From contig NZ_JAMTCN010000002.1 of NCBI RefSeq assembly GCF_024171865.1, forward strand, positions 248,001-312,000: 64,000 nt of DNA, given 5' to 3'. Position numbers and translations under genes: made by a program. This document shows positions 1 to 9,260 of the stretch, piece after piece. The notes under the pieces are model-generated. The model was not told where the DNA came from, ran no database searches, and worked only from the letters and a program-made list of their open reading frames with translations. The first letter of the stretch is position 1; the number at the start of each line of letters is the position of its first letter. Source of the stretch: Prauserella aidingensis (lineage in GTDB: Bacteria; Actinomycetota; Actinomycetes; Mycobacteriales; Pseudonocardiaceae).

Positions 1-315
1 GGCCACCTTGTTCACATCGCCGGAGGCGAGTTTCTCGAGGTTGGCCTTGTACCGACGCGACCAGTTGGTCGGTTCGTCGGTGTGGGGAGCACGCAGCACG
101 TCGAAAACGTGATTGAGGCCGTCTTCTCCCACGACGTCACGCACACCGACGATCTCGGCGTTGTCGGCGGGAACGCGAACGGTCAGATCACCCTGCGCGA
201 CCCTGAGGACGAGGTACTGCTTCTCCTCGCCCTTGATCACGCGGGTCTCGATCGCTTCGATGAGTGCGGCACCGTGGTGCGGGTAGACGACGGTCTCTCC
301 GACCTTAAAAACCAT
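1..315 (-). CDS. carD: CarD-family RNA polymerase-binding regulator (C-terminus beyond window)
   Basis: CarD binds the RNA polymerase beta subunit and stabilises open complexes at rRNA and housekeeping promoters in actinobacteria. The reading frame opens [17 protein letters not shown], which is the start of the CarD/CdnL RNAP-interaction (Tudor-like) domain. It continues through the conserved region ending in [17 protein letters not shown]. About 105 of the usual 160 or so residues are present; the C-terminal helical DNA-binding part runs off the left edge. A weak AGAGGA ribosome site precedes the ATG. It is divergent from the LpqE-like gene, the same arrangement as Rv3583c/Rv3584 in M. tuberculosis. 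Confidence 0.95.
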   Translation of the reverse strand, partial: MVFKVGETVVYPHHGAALIEAIETRVIKGEEKQYLVLRVAQGDLTVRVPADNAEIVGVRDVVGEDGLNHVFDVLRAPHTDEPTNWSRRYKANLEKLASGDVNKVA

Positions 316-677
316 GTGTCCTCTGCCCCTTTCGCTGTAGCCAGCTTAGCACGTCCGACGTGTGCCCAACCAGGCGGCTGCCTTCGTCCTCGCAGGTCAG
401 TGGGCTAATCGGACTGCCTTAGGGGCTTGACAACGACGGAATTCGCATACTCACGCAGGTGGGCCGGGATCCGTTTCCCGTCGATTTCAAATCCATTATG
501 GACATTTTCGCCGTCCGGTTCGCGACGAAGTGCCCGGTCACGGGTGTCCACCCCTACGTGGTGTCGTACTCGCCACCACGTGATGTCCGCCCGCGGCGGC
601 CGGGATAGTCTGCCTACCGGCCGCCTCTCCCGGGAGTGGGTGGTGACGCGTTGCAGGCGCAAGGAAGGACACGAGCA
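316..677. promoter_or_regulatory. carD/lpqE divergent intergenic region
   Basis: This 362-base gap separates two divergent genes, so it should hold both promoters. A TTGACA hexamer lies at 427-432 on the plus strand, but I see no well-spaced -10 partner for it. An AAGGAAGG ribosome site for the lipoprotein gene lies at the right end. The short open frames here look like chance. Confidence 0.4.
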
Positions 678-1223
678 GTGAAACGTCGCATGATCGGTGC
701 GGGCATCGCAGGTATCTCGCTCCTCGTCGCGGGATGCGGCGCAGGCCAGATCACGCAGACGGACACCCAGGTCGCGGGCGTCAACGGCGGTTCGGCCGAG
801 GTCGGGACCATCGCCGTGCGCAACGCGGAGCTCGCCTATCCGGAGAACGTGAAGCCTGCGGCCTACCTCGAGGGCTCCGACGCCGACGTCGTCATGAGCA
901 TCGTCAACTCCGGCGAGCAGGCCGACGAGCTGCAGTCGGTGACCACCGACGCCGCCGAGAACGTGGCGATCCAGGGTGAGACGGCCCTGCCCGCCGACAC
1001 CACGCTCGCCGTCGGCCCGGGCAAGCCGGACGCGGCCCAGCTGGACGGCGAGATGACGCTCCAGGGACTCACACGCGAGATCCGGCCCGGCCAGGACGTC
1101 ACCGCGACGCTCACGTTCCGCGACGCGGGCACGCTCGAGGTCAAGCTGCCCGTGAAGGTGTCGGACGAGCCGCGGCACGACGCGCCCTCCGAGGACGAGG
1201 GGCACGGCGGCGGAGGCCACTGA
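678..1223 (+). CDS. lpqE: LpqE-like lipoprotein
   Basis: Predicted secreted lipoprotein of 181 residues. The GTG start sits about 8 bases after AAGGAAGGAC and gives a short basic N-terminus, a hydrophobic stretch and a lipobox LLVAGC, so the mature protein should be lipid-anchored at its Cys and lie outside the membrane. The rest is a beta-rich domain with two internal hydrophobic-strand regions. The C-terminus is His/Asp/Glu/Gly rich (ends GHGGGGH), which could bind metal. Its position between carD and radA matches LpqE (Rv3584) of M. tuberculosis. The family's function is not established. An in-frame GTG at 636 is less likely because it would put 14 residues in front of the signal peptide. 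Confidence 0.8.
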   Translation: MKRRMIGAGIAGISLLVAGCGAGQITQTDTQVAGVNGGSAEVGTIAVRNAELAYPENVKPAAYLEGSDADVVMSIVNSGEQADELQSVTTDAAENVAIQGETALPADTTLAVGPGKPDAAQLDGEMTLQGLTREIRPGQDVTATLTFRDAGTLEVKLPVKVSDEPRHDAPSEDEGHGGGGH

Positions 1224-1347
1224 GCCACTCCCGCCGGTGCCGGGGCCGCCGACGGTGCTGCGCCGGCAGTCCGCGCCGGGGCCGGTGACGCCTCGATGAC
1301 AGGACTGCGCCGCCGGACTGTCGGTGGTGGTCGATACGGTCCCGGAC

Positions 1348-2715
1348 GTGGCCAAGAAGACGTCGAGTACCTACCGCTGCGCCGAGTGCGGCTACGAGGT
1401 CGCCAAGTGGGTCGGCCGGTGCCCGGAATGCCAGGCGTGGGGCACGATCGAGGAGCGCGGTGACGCGCGTCCACAGGTCGCCCGCGTGGCGGCGGGGGCG
1501 CCGAGTGCCCCCGCGCGCCCGATCGCGCAGGTCGACGTCGAGTCGTCGCGGGCGTCGCCGACCGGGGTGTCCGAACTCGACCGCGTACTGGGCGGCGGCC
1601 TCGTACCCGGCGTCGTGGTGCTGCTCGCCGGGGAGCCCGGCGTCGGCAAGTCGACCCTGTTGCTGGAGGTCGCGTATCGCTGGGCCGCGGAGAGCGGTAC
1701 GCCGGCGCTGTACGTCACGGGCGAGGAATCCGCGGGACAGGTGCGACTGCGCGCCGAGCGCACCGGCAACGTCGACGACTCCATGTTCCTCGCCGCCGAG
1801 AGCGACCTGTCCGCGCTGCTCGGCCACGTCGACGACGTCAAACCGGGCCTGCTGATCGTCGACTCGGTCCAGACGATGTCGTCGCCGCAGGTCGAGAGCT
1901 CGCCGGGCGGTGTCACGCAGGTCCGGGCCGTCACGTCGGCGCTCGTCGCGCTGGCCAAGGAGCGGGGGCTGCCCGTGGTCCTCGTCGGGCACGTCACGAA
2001 GGAGGGCTCGGTCGCGGGGCCGCGTGTGCTGGAGCATCTCGTCGACGTCGTCCTGCATTTCGAGGGTGACCGGCATTCGACGTTGCGCATGGTCCGCGGC
2101 GTGAAGAACCGGTTCGGCGCCGCCGACGAGATCGGCTGCTTCGAACTGCGCGACGACGGCATCGTGGGCGTGCCCGATCCGTCGGGGCTGTTCGTCAACC
2201 GGCACGCCGAAGCGGTTCCGGGGACCGCGGTGACCGTCACCGTGGAGGGCAAACGGCCGTTGCTGGCCGAGGTGCAGGCACTCGTGGGCAAGTCGTACCT
2301 GAACCAGCCGCGGCGCGCGGTGAGCGGACTCGACTCCTCACGGGTGAGCATGGTGCTGGCGGTGCTGGAGAAACGCGGCGGTGCGGCACTCGGCGACAAG
2401 GACGTCTACGTGGCGACCGTCGGCGGGATGAAGGTGACCGAACCCGCGGTGGACCTGGCGGCCGCTCTGGCCGTGTCGTCGGCCTTCGCCGACCAGGCGC
2501 TGTCGCCGAAGCTCGTCGCGATCGGCGAGGTCGGCCTCGCCGGCGAGGTGCGGCGCGTGACCGGCGTCGGCAGGAGGCTGACGGAGGCGGCGCGCATGGG
2601 GTTCACGCACGCGCTCGTTCCGCCGGATCCGGGGCCGTTGCCCGACGGCATCAAGGCACTGGAGGTCGCCGACCTCGCGAGCGCGGTGCACGCCGTGCAG
2701 TACGTCCCGGACTAG
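1348..2715 (+). CDS. radA: DNA repair protein RadA (Sms)
   Basis: RadA is a RecA-like ATPase and branch-migration helicase that processes recombination intermediates. The protein of about 455 residues has the N-terminal zinc finger (YRCAECGYEVAKWVGRCPEC), a RecA-type ATPase with Walker A GEPGVGKST, the RadA-specific KNRFG motif, and a C-terminal Lon-protease-like domain (GGMKVTEPAVDLAAALAV). I chose the GTG eight codons before the zinc finger because mycobacterial RadA also begins there; a GTG at 1324 in the same frame is possible. Neither start has a strong ribosome site. In mycobacteria radA is followed by disA, but here the next gene is on the opposite strand. Confidence 0.96.
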   Translation: MAKKTSSTYRCAECGYEVAKWVGRCPECQAWGTIEERGDARPQVARVAAGAPSAPARPIAQVDVESSRASPTGVSELDRVLGGGLVPGVVVLLAGEPGVGKSTLLLEVAYRWAAESGTPALYVTGEESAGQVRLRAERTGNVDDSMFLAAESDLSALLGHVDDVKPGLLIVDSVQTMSSPQVESSPGGVTQVRAVTSALVALAKERGLPVVLVGHVTKEGSVAGPRVLEHLVDVVLHFEGDRHSTLRMVRGVKNRFGAADEIGCFELRDDGIVGVPDPSGLFVNRHAEAVPGTAVTVTVEGKRPLLAEVQALVGKSYLNQPRRAVSGLDSSRVSMVLAVLEKRGGAALGDKDVYVATVGGMKVTEPAVDLAAALAVSSAFADQALSPKLVAIGEVGLAGEVRRVTGVGRRLTEAARMGFTHALVPPDPGPLPDGIKALEVADLASAVHAVQYVPD

Positions 2716-2747
2716 TCCGTCGGGCGGGTGGTGCAGAGCGAAAGGGC

Positions 2748-2784
2748 GCCGGCCGGGGCGCCCCCGACGTACGCCCCGGCCGGC
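2748..2784. terminator. Hairpin after radA
   Basis: A perfect 13-bp inverted repeat, GCCGGCCGGGGCG and its complement, encloses an 11-base loop about 30 bases after the radA stop. There is no T-tract, as is usual for actinobacterial terminators. Confidence 0.65.
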
Positions 2785-2903
2785 TACGCGGGGGAGACGT
2801 ACGAACTCGGACGCCATGCTGCACGAAATCACGATTTGTGATTCACGCCACAAATTTGAAGGTTTTGTGGTCGGCACCCGTAGGCGAACCGTCGCGGGCG
2901 AAC

Positions 2904-2961
2904 AGCGCTGCGGCCGAATAGCGCTGCGGCCGAATCCGGTGATCGAACTCGGCCGCAGCGC
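2904..2961. terminator. Tandem 16-bp repeat forming a hairpin after otsB-GH15
   Basis: AGCGCTGCGGCCGAAT occurs twice head to tail (2904-2919, 2920-2935). The second copy can pair with an inverted copy, TCGGCCGCAGCGC, at 2949-2961. It lies just past the stop of the leftward trehalose gene, so it probably terminates that transcript. The duplicated 5' arm gives two alternative hairpins. Confidence 0.55.
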
Positions 2962-2997
2962 AGCGGGCGGTGTGCGAAGCTCTCGGGCCCCGCGAGG

Positions 2998-5526
2998 TCA
3001 GCGGGCGAGCAGCCTCGCGCAGCGGATCAGCCCGATGTGGGAGTAGGCCTGCGGGTGGTTGCCCAGCGAGCGCTCGGCGACCGGGTCGTACTGCTCGGGC
3101 AGCAGCCCCGTCGGCCCCGCGGCGTCGACGAGCTGGTCGAACAGCTCCTCGGCCTCGGTGCGCCTGCCGGTGAGCAGGTACGCCTCGATGAGCCACGCGG
3201 CGCACAGGTGGAACCCGCCTTCGCCGCCGGGCAGGCCGTCGTCGCGGTGGTACCGGTACACGGTCGAACCGCTGCGCAGTTCGGCCTCGATGGCGGTGAC
3301 CGTCTGCTGGAACCGCTCGTCCTGCGGGTCGAGCAGGCCGGCGAGGCCCACGAAGAGCGACGCGGCGTCGAGGTCGGTGCCGTCGTAGGCGGTGGTGTAG
3401 GCCTTGACCTCGGAGTTCCAGCCGTTCTCGAGCACGTCGGCGGCGATCTCGTCGCGCAGCTCGGGCCAGCCCGCCGGGACCTCGCGGTCGTAGATCTCGC
3501 CGAGCCGGATGGCCAGGGCGAGGGTCTGCCAGCACATCACGCGGGAGTACACGCGGTGCCGCGGCACGTGGCGCTCCTCCCAGATGCCGTGGTCGGGTTC
3601 GTCCCACCGGCGGCTGACGGCCTCGGCCATGGCGCGCACCATCTGCCAGTCCTCGTCGCGCAGGTCGCCACGCGCCTCGGCGAGGGTCATGACGAGTTCG
3701 ACGACCGGGCCGAAGACGTCGAGCTGCACCTGGTGGTTGGCGAGGTTGCCGACGCGCACCGGTCGCGAGCCCTTGTAGCCGGGCAGCGAGTCGATGACGG
3801 CCTCGGCGCCGAGCTGCGTGCCCGCGAGCGTGTACAGCGGGTGCAGCCGTTCCGGACCGGGCAGGGTCGACAGCACGCCGTGCAGCCAGCCCAGGAACGC
3901 CTCGGCCTCGTCGAGGGAACCGAGCGTGACCAGCTCCCGCATGGTCATCGCGCCGTCGCGGATCCAGCAGTAGCGGTAGTCCCAGTTCCGGACGCCGCCG
4001 ATCTCCTCGGGCAGGGACGTCGTCGCCGCGGCCATCACGCCGCCGGTGTCGGCGTGGATCAGGCCGCGCAGGGTGAGCGCCGACCGGGAGACGAGTTCCG
4101 GCTCGGCGTCGGGAAGCTTCAGGGTGGCGACCCACGTGCTCCAGTACCGGCCCGCCTCCGCGCGGCGTTCGAGCTCCGGCAGTTCGTGGGCGGCCAGGTC
4201 GGTGGTGCCGCAGCGCAGCTCCAGCACGACGGGCGCGCCGGGCTGCGGTTGCACCAGCGCGGTCGCCGTGTCGTGCACGCCGTCGCTGTTGATCTCCCAG
4301 TTCACGCCGGGCGAGCGCAGCACGAACGCCTCGGAGGTGCCGAGAACCTGCAGGCCATCCTCGTAGGGGACGAGCCGCACGGGCACGCCGCCGAACTCGG
4401 GCCGCGGCGCGAAGGTGACCTCGGCCGTCGCCTCGCCGGAGATGACGCGCACGATGTCGGTGCGGTGGGCGGGCGCCTCGGGGTCCATGTAGTCGGTGAC
4501 CAGCAGCCGCGACCAGCGCGTCTCGACGGTCATCGTGCCCGGCAGGTAGCGCTGTCCCAGAGGCAGGCCGTTGCGGTGCGGGGCGATCGTGAAGTGGCCC
4601 GCGCCCTCGCCGCCGAGCAGGTCGGCGAACACGGCCGCGGAGTCCGGCCCGGGGTGGGCGAGCCAGGTGAGTTTCGCGTCCGGCGTCAACAGTGCCACCG
4701 ACCGCGAGGAGGCGAGCATCGAGAGTCGCTCGATCGGCGCGGCCTGCTCGCCGTAGAGCCAGTTGCGGCGCTCCTCGAGCAGGAATGCCAGGATCGTCGC
4801 GACCTGTTCCGTGTCGCCGACCCGGTGGTGCGCGAGGGTGTCACCGTCGCCCACCTTGATGCCCAGGTCCGGGCCGGTCAGCTGTTCGAACGCCTTCTCG
4901 TCGGTGACGTCGTCGCCGATGAACAGCGCGGCGGTGGCGCCGACCTGGTGGCGCAGTGTGCCGAGCGCGCTGCCCTTGTTCGTCTGCACGACCGACAGTT
5001 CGACGACCTCTTTGCCGTCGGTGACCGACACGCCCTCCCACGTACACGGTCCCTTGTGGACGTCCTCGACGATGCGGGCGGCGTCCTCCCGCGAGGCGCG
5101 GCGGACGTGCACGGCCACGCCCGCGGGCTTGACCTCGAGCTCGGCCCCCGGAGCGCCGTCGACGATGCGATCCAGCTCGGCCTCGATGCGGCCCCGCAGC
5201 GCCCGGGACTCGTCGTCGAGGTCGTGCACGAAGCCGACGTCGAACTCGGAGCCGTGGCTGCCGACCAGGTGGACCTCGGCGGGAAGGCGCGAGAGCGTCG
5301 CGAGGTCGCGCAGTGCTCTACCGGAGATCACGGCGGTCGTCGTCTCGTGCTGGGCGGCCAGCGACCGGAGCGCACCGACCGACTCCGCCAGCGGGCGGGC
5401 CTCGTCGGGCTTCTCGGTGATGGGCGCCAGCGTGCCGTCGTAGTCGCACGCGACCAGCAGGCGCGGCGTCCGCGCGATCTGCATGATCGCGCGCCGCAGC
5501 TCAGCGGGCAGGGCCTCGGCGGTCAA
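2998..5526 (-). CDS. otsB: Trehalose-6-phosphate phosphatase fused to GH15 trehalase/glucoamylase
   Basis: The N-terminal ~250 residues are a HAD-type trehalose-6-phosphate phosphatase: DYDGT (about 29-33, catalytic Asp), the ISGR motif, and GDDVTDE near 205. From about residue 260 to the end is a glycoside hydrolase family 15 domain with the (alpha/alpha)6 signature NWDYRYCWIRD near 515, an acidic GIWEERH motif and PEQYDP near the C-terminus, which supply the usual two catalytic Glu. One polypeptide thus appears able to make trehalose from its phosphate and also to cleave an alpha-glucoside, most likely trehalose. It follows otsA after 137 bases. AAGGAGG ends only one base before a GTG (5529) and four before the TTG chosen here; the TTG has better spacing. 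Confidence 0.88.
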   Translation of the reverse strand: MTAEALPAELRRAIMQIARTPRLLVACDYDGTLAPITEKPDEARPLAESVGALRSLAAQHETTTAVISGRALRDLATLSRLPAEVHLVGSHGSEFDVGFVHDLDDESRALRGRIEAELDRIVDGAPGAELEVKPAGVAVHVRRASREDAARIVEDVHKGPCTWEGVSVTDGKEVVELSVVQTNKGSALGTLRHQVGATAALFIGDDVTDEKAFEQLTGPDLGIKVGDGDTLAHHRVGDTEQVATILAFLLEERRNWLYGEQAAPIERLSMLASSRSVALLTPDAKLTWLAHPGPDSAAVFADLLGGEGAGHFTIAPHRNGLPLGQRYLPGTMTVETRWSRLLVTDYMDPEAPAHRTDIVRVISGEATAEVTFAPRPEFGGVPVRLVPYEDGLQVLGTSEAFVLRSPGVNWEINSDGVHDTATALVQPQPGAPVVLELRCGTTDLAAHELPELERRAEAGRYWSTWVATLKLPDAEPELVSRSALTLRGLIHADTGGVMAAATTSLPEEIGGVRNWDYRYCWIRDGAMTMRELVTLGSLDEAEAFLGWLHGVLSTLPGPERLHPLYTLAGTQLGAEAVIDSLPGYKGSRPVRVGNLANHQVQLDVFGPVVELVMTLAEARGDLRDEDWQMVRAMAEAVSRRWDEPDHGIWEERHVPRHRVYSRVMCWQTLALAIRLGEIYDREVPAGWPELRDEIAADVLENGWNSEVKAYTTAYDGTDLDAASLFVGLAGLLDPQDERFQQTVTAIEAELRSGSTVYRYHRDDGLPGGEGGFHLCAAWLIEAYLLTGRRTEAEELFDQLVDAAGPTGLLPEQYDPVAERSLGNHPQAYSHIGLIRCARLLAR

Positions 5527-5666
5527 CACTCCTCCTTAAGGAGTTTTCGCGGGTGAGTTCTCCGGCTGGGGCCGTTTCCACTCGGTTGTCGTGGCCGCTG
5601 TCGCGGCTCGAACCCGGCACGGGTGCTGCCTCAGGCCCCAGTTCGTCGATGCACTCGCGGGAGTGC

Positions 5667-7274
5667 TCAGGTCGCCGGCCCGGCCCCGAGGGCTTCGAGG
5701 AACGAGCGCGCCCACCTGTCGACGTCGTGCGTCAGTACCTGACGACGCAAGGCGCGCATTCGTCGGCGACCTTCCGCGGGGTCGAGCTTAATAGCCTGTT
5801 CGAGTGCGTTCTTCACCCCGTCCAGATCGTGCGGGTTGACGAGAAAAGCGCTGCTCAGCTCGGCTGCGGCGCCCGCGAACTCCGAGAGCAGCAGCGCTCC
5901 GCCGAGGTCGTGGCGGGCGGCGACGTACTCCTTGCAGACGAGGTTCATGCCGTCGCGCAGCGGCGTCACGACCATGACGTCCGCCGCCAGGAACAGCGCG
6001 GCGAGCTCGCTGCGGTCGATGGATTGGTGCAGATAGTGCAGCACCGTGTGGCCCACCCGGCCGAACTCGCCGTTGATGCGGCCGACGATCTGCTCGATGT
6101 CGACGCGCATCTGCTGGTAGTGCTCGACGCGTTCGCGGCTCGGCGTCGCCAGCTGGATGAACGTGACGTCGCCGGGCTCGACGCGGCCCTCCTGCAGCAG
6201 CTCGTGGAACGCCTGCAGCCGCAGGTCGATGCCCTTGGTGTAGTCGAGCCGGTCGATGCCGAGCAGGATCTTCTTCGGGCTGCCGAGCTCCTCCCGCACC
6301 TGGGCGGCACGCTCGATGACGGACTTGCTGCGGGACAGCTTGTCGAGCCCGGCCGCGTCGATCGAGATGGGGAACGCGCCGACGCGCACGGTGCGGTCGT
6401 CGACCTGCACCATGCCGGGCCGTGACCGCACACCGACGGACCCGCGGCTCGGTTCGAGGCCGATCAGCTGGCGCGCCAGCCACAGGAAGTTCTGCGCACC
6501 GCCGGGCCGGTGAAAACCGACGAGGTCGGCGCCGATGAGCCCGCGCACGATCTCCGCACGCCACGGCAGCTGCATGAACAGCTCCACCGGCGGGAACGGA
6601 ATGTGCAGGAAGAAGCCGATGCGCAGGTCGGGCCGCAGTTCGCGCAACATCGTCGGCACGAGCTGCAGCTGGTAGTCCTGCACCCACACCGTGGCGCCGT
6701 CGCCCGCCACGGCCGCGGCGGCCTCGGCGAACCGCTGGTTGACGCGCACGTACGCGTCCCACCAGCTGCGGTCGAAGATCGGCCGGGCGACGACGTCGTG
6801 GTACAGCGGCCACAGCGTGGCGTTGGAGAAGCCCTCGTAGTAGTCGCGGACCTCGGTCGAGCTCAGCCGGACCGGGTGCAGGACGAGGCCGTCGTCGCTG
6901 AACTCGTCGACGTCGACGTCCGGCACGCCCGGCCAGCCGACCCACGCGCCGTTGCGGGAGCGGAGGAACGGTTCCAGCGCGGACACGAGCCCGCCGGGGC
7001 TCTGTGTCCAGCGCTGGTTCCCGTCCTCGGTGCGCTCCAGGTCGACCGGCAACCGGTTGGCGACGACCACGAACTCCGCACCCTGGCGCTGCCGGCCTTG
7101 CTCCGGATCGGGCGACGTCGCGGGCCGGGACCCGTTCGACCCCGCCGCGCCTGCCCGCGACCCGGCATTGTTCGCGGGCTCGGCGTTCGAAGGCTCGGCG
7201 TTCGACGACTCGGAGCTGTTCGAGGGCACGGCGTTCGACGACACTGCTTCGGGCTTCTCCTGCGCGGGGGCCAT
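5667..7274 (-). CDS. otsA: Alpha,alpha-trehalose-phosphate synthase (UDP-forming)
   Basis: GT20 enzyme that joins glucose-6-phosphate and a nucleotide-activated glucose to give trehalose-6-phosphate. Residues from about 66 carry the family signatures: [30 protein letters not shown] followed by [22 protein letters not shown], and the C-terminal sugar-nucleotide site [12 protein letters not shown]. The first ~60 residues are an Ala/Ser/Asn/Pro tail with repeated SNAEP units not needed for catalysis. No ribosome site precedes the ATG, and TAGTGT about ten bases upstream could be a -10 for a leaderless message. It lies 24 bases after thrE on the same strand and upstream of the phosphatase-GH15 gene. 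Confidence 0.95.
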   Translation of the reverse strand: MAPAQEKPEAVSSNAVPSNSSESSNAEPSNAEPANNAGSRAGAAGSNGSRPATSPDPEQGRQRQGAEFVVVANRLPVDLERTEDGNQRWTQSPGGLVSALEPFLRSRNGAWVGWPGVPDVDVDEFSDDGLVLHPVRLSSTEVRDYYEGFSNATLWPLYHDVVARPIFDRSWWDAYVRVNQRFAEAAAAVAGDGATVWVQDYQLQLVPTMLRELRPDLRIGFFLHIPFPPVELFMQLPWRAEIVRGLIGADLVGFHRPGGAQNFLWLARQLIGLEPSRGSVGVRSRPGMVQVDDRTVRVGAFPISIDAAGLDKLSRSKSVIERAAQVREELGSPKKILLGIDRLDYTKGIDLRLQAFHELLQEGRVEPGDVTFIQLATPSRERVEHYQQMRVDIEQIVGRINGEFGRVGHTVLHYLHQSIDRSELAALFLAADVMVVTPLRDGMNLVCKEYVAARHDLGGALLLSEFAGAAAELSSAFLVNPHDLDGVKNALEQAIKLDPAEGRRRMRALRRQVLTHDVDRWARSFLEALGAGPAT

Positions 7275-7298
7275 GGGTTGAACACTAGCGCGGTGCGG

Positions 7299-8828
7299 TT
7301 ATTCGGGGCTTCCTCCGGGATCGATCGGGCCTGCCATGCGCGGGCCTGCGAGCCTGCGTTCCAGCCTGCCGAGTCCGGTTCGGACGGGCTGGGCGAGGAA
7401 CTCGCCGAATACCACGCCTGCGGCGAGTGCGATACCGATCGCGACGGCACCCATCAGCGGTGTCAGGTTGCCGAAGTCGGCCAATTCGGACAGTCCGCGG
7501 TAGGTGGCGAAACCGGGCAACAGCGGGGTGATGCCGGAGACCGCCACGACCAGGGGCGTCACCTTCAGCCTGCGTGCCATGACACCGCCGCCGAGGCCGA
7601 CGAGTGTGGCGGCGATCGCCGACGCGACGATCGGCCCCGCCGCGAAGACCATCAGCGTGCCGTAGGCACACGCGCCGACCGCTCCCGCGCACGCCGCGAC
7701 GAACAGCGGGCGCAGGCTCGCGTACGACGCGAGCGCGAAGCACGCGGCCGCACCCGTACCCGCCAGAATCACGATCGGCAGGTTCAGCACGTGGAGTGGC
7801 GGCACGGTCGGCACCGGTGTGCTCGCCGCACCGAGGTACTCGGCGAACTGCATGCCACCGGCCACACCGGTGATCAGCCCCGCCGACATCAGTGCGACCT
7901 CCAGACTTCGTCCGGCCGCGGTGACGTAGTAGCCGGTGATCGCGTCCTGTACGGCCGAGACCGTCGACAGTCCGGAGAGCAGCACCGTCAACGCGGCCGC
8001 CACCACCAACGTCGGTTTCTCCAGCGGCATCACGTCCAGGTTGACGACGCCGATCGCCGCCGCCGACGCCAGCGCGCCGCCGGTGATCTGCTGGAAGAAG
8101 AACGGCATCGACACGCGGTTGAGCATGCGGCCGACCCGGTCGGTCACCGAGCTGATCACGAACGCGACGAGTGCGGTCCAGATGTCACCGCCGAGGAGCA
8201 ACGCGATGAAACCGGCCATGCCGCCCCACGCGAGCGTCGACACCCACCGCGGGTACGGGTGGCCCGCGCCGGTGACGCGGTGCAGTTCGGCGTAGGCCTC
8301 CTCGGCGCTGAGCTTGTTGCGGAGCAGCTTCTGCACGAGACGTTCGGTGTCGGACAGCCGCGTGTAGTCGAGGCTGCGGGACCGGACCACGCGCAGGGCC
8401 GTCACCGGTGACAGCTCGCTGCCCCGGTGACACGACACGGTGATCGACGTGAAGATCACCTCGACCTCGCAGTGCGGCAGGCCGAGCGCGCGGGTGAGCG
8501 AGAGGATCGTCGCGGTGACGTCCGAGGCGCCCGCCCCGCTGGCCATCTGGACCTCGCCGATGCGCACGACGAGATCGAGCACCATGTGCACGGTCGGTTC
8601 GTCGGGAAGCTGGGGGCCGATCGCCGCGTCGGGTTCGACCGCGGGGTGTTCGCCGGTGGGGGCCTCGAGGATCTGCCATGCGCGCTGCCGGAGGTTGTTG
8701 CGGCCGCGTTGATGGCGAGAACCACGGTTGTTGTCGCTTTCGTGCCTGCGATCCTCGGCCGGCGCTTCGAGGATCTGCCACGCGTGCCGGCGATGTCCCG
8801 CCGTCCTGGCGCGCGGCTTCAGTTTCAT
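7299..8828 (-). CDS. thrE: ThrE-type threonine/serine exporter
   Basis: Membrane exporter of about 509 residues, close to C. glutamicum ThrE (489). After a ~70-residue basic cytoplasmic start comes the DUF1212 domain (VLDLVVRIGEVQMASGAGAS; HCEVEVIFTSITVSCHR), then about ten hydrophobic helices including the ThrE_2 half. The ATG chosen has GGGAGGTGG upstream. The N-terminal tail carries AWQILEAP twice, at residues 16-23 and 50-57, 102 bases apart in DNA. Substrate assignment rests on family membership only. It precedes otsA by 24 bases and may share its transcript. Confidence 0.88.
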   Translation of the reverse strand: MKLKPRARTAGHRRHAWQILEAPAEDRRHESDNNRGSRHQRGRNNLRQRAWQILEAPTGEHPAVEPDAAIGPQLPDEPTVHMVLDLVVRIGEVQMASGAGASDVTATILSLTRALGLPHCEVEVIFTSITVSCHRGSELSPVTALRVVRSRSLDYTRLSDTERLVQKLLRNKLSAEEAYAELHRVTGAGHPYPRWVSTLAWGGMAGFIALLLGGDIWTALVAFVISSVTDRVGRMLNRVSMPFFFQQITGGALASAAAIGVVNLDVMPLEKPTLVVAAALTVLLSGLSTVSAVQDAITGYYVTAAGRSLEVALMSAGLITGVAGGMQFAEYLGAASTPVPTVPPLHVLNLPIVILAGTGAAACFALASYASLRPLFVAACAGAVGACAYGTLMVFAAGPIVASAIAATLVGLGGGVMARRLKVTPLVVAVSGITPLLPGFATYRGLSELADFGNLTPLMGAVAIGIALAAGVVFGEFLAQPVRTGLGRLERRLAGPRMAGPIDPGGSPE

Positions 8829-9095
8829 ACGGCCCCACCTCCCTAGCTGCTCATCTGTTCCCCCATGGCATCGCCTCCGGAGGCTGCGCCGTTGCACCCC
8901 GGATCATGTGTCGTGCGACACGTTTCGGCTCCACCTGTTGCGCCGCGTCCAATTTACCCTCGTGTAGGCGTTTTCGCAGGTGGGAGTGTGTGTTCGAGGT
9001 GTGTTGGGCCGCTGTTTGTTGCAGGTTCCGGGAGGTTCGCCCGCGCCGGGGAGGGCGGTCCTATACTGGACGCGCGAACCGCTTCGGCGGGGCGT

Positions 9096-9168
9096 GCCGG
9101 CATAGCTCAGTTGGTAGAGCAGCTGTCTTGTAAACAGCAGGTCGCGGGTTCGAATCCTGTTGCCGGCT
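9096..9168 (+). tRNA. tRNA-Thr (anticodon TGT)
   Basis: A full cloverleaf can be drawn: acceptor GCCGGCA paired with TGCCGGC, D arm GCTCAGTTGGTAGAGC, anticodon stem GCTGT/ACAGC around loop CTTGTAA (anticodon TGT), and T loop TTCGAAT. The 3' CCA is not encoded. TATACT at 9062-9067 is a plausible -10 box. Confidence 0.95.
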
Positions 9169-9181
9169 CCGATGCGATCAG

Positions 9182-9209
9182 GGGGGCTTCCGGTTTTCCG
9201 GAAGCCCCC
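9182..9209 (+). terminator. tRNA-Thr terminator hairpin
   Basis: A perfect 12-bp stem (GGGGGCTTCCGG and its complement) closes a TTTT loop 13 bases after the tRNA. No T-run follows. Confidence 0.8.
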
Positions 9210-9260
9210 TGACGTCGCGTGGTCTCAGTTTCGGTCTCAGTTGGTCTGTGGTCCCAGTTC

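Noticed and set aside
405-1355. 316-codon minus-strand frame opposite the lipoprotein gene
   Set aside because: No domain; the plus-strand frame has a signal peptide, lipobox and ribosome site.
3037-5556. 839-codon plus-strand open frame opposite the OtsB-GH15 gene
   Set aside because: Antisense shadow in high-GC DNA: composition is Val/Arg/Gly/Glu-rich, no domain motifs, while the minus strand has complete OtsB and GH15 signatures.
6510-8411. 633-codon plus-strand frame across otsA and thrE
   Set aside because: Spans two genes on the other strand and has no motif or ribosome site; a GC artefact.
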